A DNA stretch of 6,490 nucleotides. It comes from an uncultured Faecalibacterium sp. (GTDB lineage: Bacteria > Bacillota > Clostridia > Oscillospirales > Ruminococcaceae). Under the pieces are notes generated by a model. It was not told where the DNA came from. It saw only the letters and a program-made list of their open reading frames with translations, and did not search any database. Location of the stretch: positions 1 through 6,490 of the forward strand of contig CABQER010000048.1 of NCBI GenBank assembly GCA_902463235.1, given 5' to 3'. The translations under genes were made by a program, and so were the position numbers. Of this stretch, positions 4,549-6,490 are shown piece after piece. Each line of letters starts with the position of its first letter. Position 1 is the first letter of the stretch.

Positions 4549-5925
4549 ATGGGCATGACTTTAAAGGAACTGTTGACGAAAGGCGAAGGCACCATTTCGG
4601 CCAAGGAGGCCAAGGCGCTGGCTGCACAGTGCAGAATGGATGAGGAAACGCTCTACACCCTTCTGGAAGAACGCGGCATCAAGGTTCTGGAAGAGGATGC
4701 AGAGCCTACGCTGGATGTGGACAGCATCATGGCCGAGGTCGAGAATGCCGAGAACAACAACGATGATATGGGCATCAGCGAGGACGAGGAAGAGCAGAGC
4801 GAGGAGAACCCTGCAGACCTGAAGGCTGCCATGGACGAACTGCTGGACGACCCCGTTAAGAACTACCTCAAGCAGATCGGCCAGATCCCGCTGCTGAGCG
4901 CGGAGCAGGAGGTGGAGCTGAGCCGCCGTATCCATGCCGGTGCCGAGGCGGCGCACATCCTGCAGGCCGACCGCCAGAAGTACGGCGGGCCGGAGTACAT
5001 CAAAAAGAACAGCGCCCGCTTCTCGTTTGAAGAGGATGAGAACAGCCGCAGCTATACCGAAGATCTGGACGAGGAGGGCAACGAGAAGCCCAGCGAGGAT
5101 GCCGAGGAAAAGGCTGCCGAAGAGGAAGCTATGGAGGCTGTGGAGAACGGCCCCCTGAGCGACGAAAAGCGCGCTGAGCTGCTCAAGACCCGCCGCGATG
5201 GCCTGAACGCCCGCCGCAGCCTGAGCGAAGCGAACCTGCGTCTGGTGGTGTCCATTGCAAAAAAGCATGTGGGCCACAATCTGGCATTCCTGGATCTGAT
5301 CCAGGAGGGCAACATCGGCCTGATCAAGGCTGCCGAGAAGTTCGACTGTGACCGCGGCTTCCGCTTCTCTACCTATGCAACCTGGTGGATCCGTCAGGCC
5401 ATCACCCGTGCCATTGCGGATCAGGCCCGCACCATCCGCATTCCGGTGCACATGGTGGAGACCATCAACCGGATGCGTCAGGCCACCAACCAGCTGGTGT
5501 ACCAGAACGGCCACGAGCCGACCCCGGAAGAGCTGGCAAAGGCCATGGATATGAGCGTGGAGCGTGTGCGCGAGATCCAGCGCATGGCACAGGAGCCGGC
5601 AAGTCTGGAAAGCCCCGTGGGTGAGGAAGAGGATTCCTCTCTGGGCGATTTCGTCGCAGACGAAAACGCCGAAGCCCCCGGCAAGGCCGCAGACCGCGCC
5701 ATGGTGGCACAGCAGATCAATCTGGCTCTCAAGAGCCTGACCCCTCGTGAAGAGAAGGTCATCCGCCTGCGCTTTGGTCTGGACGATGGCCGTCCCCGTA
5801 CGCTGGAAGAGGTTGGCCGTGACTTTGGCGTTACCCGTGAGCGTGTGCGCCAGATCGAGGCAAAGGCGATCCGCAAGCTGCACAGCCGCAAGTGCCTGTC
5901 CCTGCTGAACGGCCTGATCGAGTGA
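4549..5925 (+). CDS. rpoD: RNA polymerase principal sigma factor RpoD (sigma-A)
   Basis: A 458-residue sigma-70 family group 1 factor, which gives RNA polymerase its specificity for -35/-10 promoters. Domains: a region 1.1-like helical part at 1-50; an acidic linker at about 50-100; region 1.2 (D-P-V-K-N-Y-L-K-Q-I-G from 101); an acidic non-conserved insert at about 130-220; region 2 from about 220, with L-V-V-S-I-A-K-K, D-L-I-Q-E-G-N-I-G-L-I-K-A (249-261), the melting element F-S-T-Y-A-T-W-W-I-R (273-282) and the -10-reading helix Q-A-I-T-R-A-I-A-D-Q (283-292); region 3; and region 4 (L-T-P-R-E-E-K-V-I-R-L-R-F-G-L 397-411, helix-turn-helix V-T-R-E-R-V-R-Q-I-E 428-437). The last residues (H-S-R-K-C-L-S-L-L-N-G-L-I-E) depart from the usual R-H-P-S-R-S-x-x-L ending. 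ATG 4549 has AAGGAG 8 bases upstream. TGA is followed in frame by TAA. The gene sits behind an SDR rather than dnaG. Confidence 0.96.
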   Translation: MGMTLKELLTKGEGTISAKEAKALAAQCRMDEETLYTLLEERGIKVLEEDAEPTLDVDSIMAEVENAENNNDDMGISEDEEEQSEENPADLKAAMDELLDDPVKNYLKQIGQIPLLSAEQEVELSRRIHAGAEAAHILQADRQKYGGPEYIKKNSARFSFEEDENSRSYTEDLDEEGNEKPSEDAEEKAAEEEAMEAVENGPLSDEKRAELLKTRRDGLNARRSLSEANLRLVVSIAKKHVGHNLAFLDLIQEGNIGLIKAAEKFDCDRGFRFSTYATWWIRQAITRAIADQARTIRIPVHMVETINRMRQATNQLVYQNGHEPTPEELAKAMDMSVERVREIQRMAQEPASLESPVGEEEDSSLGDFVADENAEAPGKAADRAMVAQQINLALKSLTPREEKVIRLRFGLDDGRPRTLEEVGRDFGVTRERVRQIEAKAIRKLHSRKCLSLLNGLIE

Positions 5926-5933
5926 TAAAGTAA

Positions 5934-5983
5934 GACTCCTTCAGTCATCGCTGCGCGATGCCAGCTCCCTCAGAGAGGGAGCC
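5934..5983 (-). repeat. Hairpin repeat unit B (inverted copy)
   Basis: Read on the minus strand it matches unit A: stem GCTCCCTC/GAGGGAGC (arms at 5982-5975 and 5971-5964), TGGC, then a middle hairpin ATCGC-GCA-GCGAT (5959-5947) and the end GACTGAAGGAGTC (5946-5934). The first hairpin is conserved in sequence; the middle stem is different in sequence but still paired. It forms the left half of the composite element that ends at 6067. Confidence 0.78.
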
Positions 5984-6069
5984 CTTGGCAAAACCGGAAA
6001 GTTGTCCGTACTGCCAAAGGCCCCATCTCCGAGGGGGCTGTCTGCGTAAGCAGACTGGGGGAGTTTTTT
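5935..6069 (+). terminator. Composite palindromic repeat acting as likely rpoD terminator
   Basis: The outer ends ACTCCTTCAGTC (5935-5946) and GACTGGGGGAGT (6053-6064) pair over 12 bp in RNA, two of them U-G, and TTTTT (6065-6069) follows at once. Inside are the two hairpins of each unit and a central inverted repeat GCCCTTGGCA (5981-5990)/TGCCAAAGGC (6012-6021, one mismatch) around a 21-base loop. This is the only terminator-like structure between rpoD and tRNA-Thr. The small size, terminal inverted repeats and lack of an ORF also fit a MITE-like or bacterial interspersed repeat. Confidence 0.6.
6019..6067 (+). repeat. Hairpin repeat unit C (forward copy)
   Basis: First hairpin GCCCCATC-TCC-GAGGGGGC (6020-6038, one A-G mismatch), middle hairpin GTCTGC-GTAA-GCAGAC (6040-6055), and end GACTGGGGGAGTTT (6053-6066), which matches unit A's end at 13 of 14 positions. 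It faces unit B, and together they make a near-palindromic element. Confidence 0.75.
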
Positions 6070-6119
6070 CGTAAAAAACGACTTTTTTGCAAAAATCCAG
6101 ATTTTTTTGCAAAAACCTC

Positions 6120-6148
6120 TTGCCAAACGGTGGAAACTGTGGTATTAT
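6120..6148 (+). promoter_or_regulatory. Promoter of tRNA-Thr
   Basis: TTGCCA (6120-6125), a 17-base spacer and TATTAT (6143-6148); the start would be near 6155, about 11 bases before the tRNA. TATAAT at 6146-6151 is an alternative -10 but with a 20-base spacer. The 55 bases upstream are A- and T-tract rich, suggestive of an UP element. Confidence 0.65.
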
Positions 6149-6165
6149 AATTGAGCTGTGATTGC

Positions 6166-6241
<76 letters not shown>

Positions 6242-6249
6242 GCTCAGAT

Positions 6250-6286
6250 GCCCTGAAGTCGAAAGATTTCGGGGCGTTTTTCTTTT
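6250..6286 (+). terminator. Intrinsic terminator of tRNA-Thr
   Basis: Stem GCCCTGAAGTC (6250-6260) pairs with GATTTCGGGGC (6265-6275), 11 bp including two G-U pairs, closed by a GAAA (GNRA) tetraloop at 6261-6264 and followed by GTTTTTCTTTT. Confidence 0.88.
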
Positions 6287-6378
6287 GTAGATCGTTTCTG
6301 CTGTGCGGGTCCGGAACAGGGCAGAGCGGGCTTTGAACGGCTCTTTCAGGCTTTTTTGCGTTTTTCGTAAATTCATGC

Positions 6379-6407
6379 TTGACAAGCGGACGCTTTTTCG
6401 ATATAAT
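6379..6407 (+). promoter_or_regulatory. Perfect-consensus sigma-A promoter of tRNA-Asp
   Basis: TTGACA (6379-6384), exactly 17 bases, then TATAAT (6402-6407): full consensus in both boxes. Predicted start near 6414, leaving about 40 bases of leader that contains a small hairpin CGGCG/CGCCG (6419-6423, 6429-6433). This suggests strong expression of the tRNA or tRNA cluster that begins here. Confidence 0.93.
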
Positions 6408-6453
6408 AAAGCACGTTCCGGCGGTAAGCGCCGCGCGAAACTTGAGCGATCAT

Positions 6454-6490
6454 GGCCCGGTAGCTCAGTTGGTTAGAGCACCAGCCTGTC
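6454..6490 (+). tRNA. tRNA-Asp (anticodon GTC), 5' half, cut by window end
   Basis: Acceptor 5' strand GGCCCGG (6454-6460), TA, D stem GCTC/GAGC (6463-6466, 6476-6479) with loop AGTTGGTTA, A26, anticodon stem 5' strand CCAGC (6481-6485), then C32, T33 and GTC at positions 34-36 (6488-6490). The 3' half is beyond the window, so stem closure cannot be checked. The GTC anticodon and overall match to bacterial tRNA-Asp make the call firm. Confidence 0.88.

Noticed and set aside
4561..5883. 440-codon minus-strand ORF opposite rpoD, and the 411-codon one opposite the SDR (3378-4613)
   Set aside because: Both are shadows of strongly supported genes in high-GC DNA, with Leu/His/Gln-rich sequence and no family features.

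Overview
The window looks like chromosomal DNA of a GC-rich, Gram-positive gut Clostridia, most like Faecalibacterium or a close Ruminococcaceae relative. This rests on strong purine-rich Shine-Dalgarno sites, consensus sigma-A promoters, a Firmicutes-type gene set and small GGCTCCCTC...GAGGGAG hairpin repeats that I associate with that group. The genus is inferred from recall; no search was run.

Layout, left to right. (1) The 3' end of a class A beta-lactamase-like serine hydrolase (+), then a TSUP/TauE-SafE membrane permease (+) 52 bases downstream. (2) A convergent junction with one hairpin repeat unit and the intrinsic terminator of the next gene. (3) A DegV-family fatty-acid-binding protein (-), read from an extended -10 promoter whose -10 box and start site lie in a 13-bp-arm palindrome. 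(4) Divergently, a two-gene operon (+): a very short CPBP-family membrane protease and the tRNA adenosine deaminase tadA, closed by a strong terminator. (5) A roughly 160-base leader without a convincing ORF, then a short-chain dehydrogenase/reductase (+) that starts at TTG and carries an unusual 79-residue Pro/Glu-rich N-terminal extension. (6) The principal sigma factor rpoD (+), 70 bases further on with no terminator between. (7) A 130-base palindromic repeat element that appears to serve as the rpoD terminator. (8) The start of a tRNA locus: tRNA-Thr(GGT) with its own promoter and a GAAA-tetraloop terminator, then a perfect consensus promoter and the 5' half of tRNA-Asp(GTC), cut by the window end.

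Most genes are housekeeping: RNA polymerase specificity (rpoD), decoding (tadA and the tRNAs), fatty-acid handling (DegV/FakB-like and possibly the SDR) and small transport or proteolysis genes. I see no mobile-element genes, CRISPR array, phage genes or defence island, and no convincing new multi-gene system. The most unusual signals are non-coding or domain-level: the repeat family with compensatory changes in its middle hairpin, the degV operator-like palindrome, the SDR N-terminal extension and the SDR leader.
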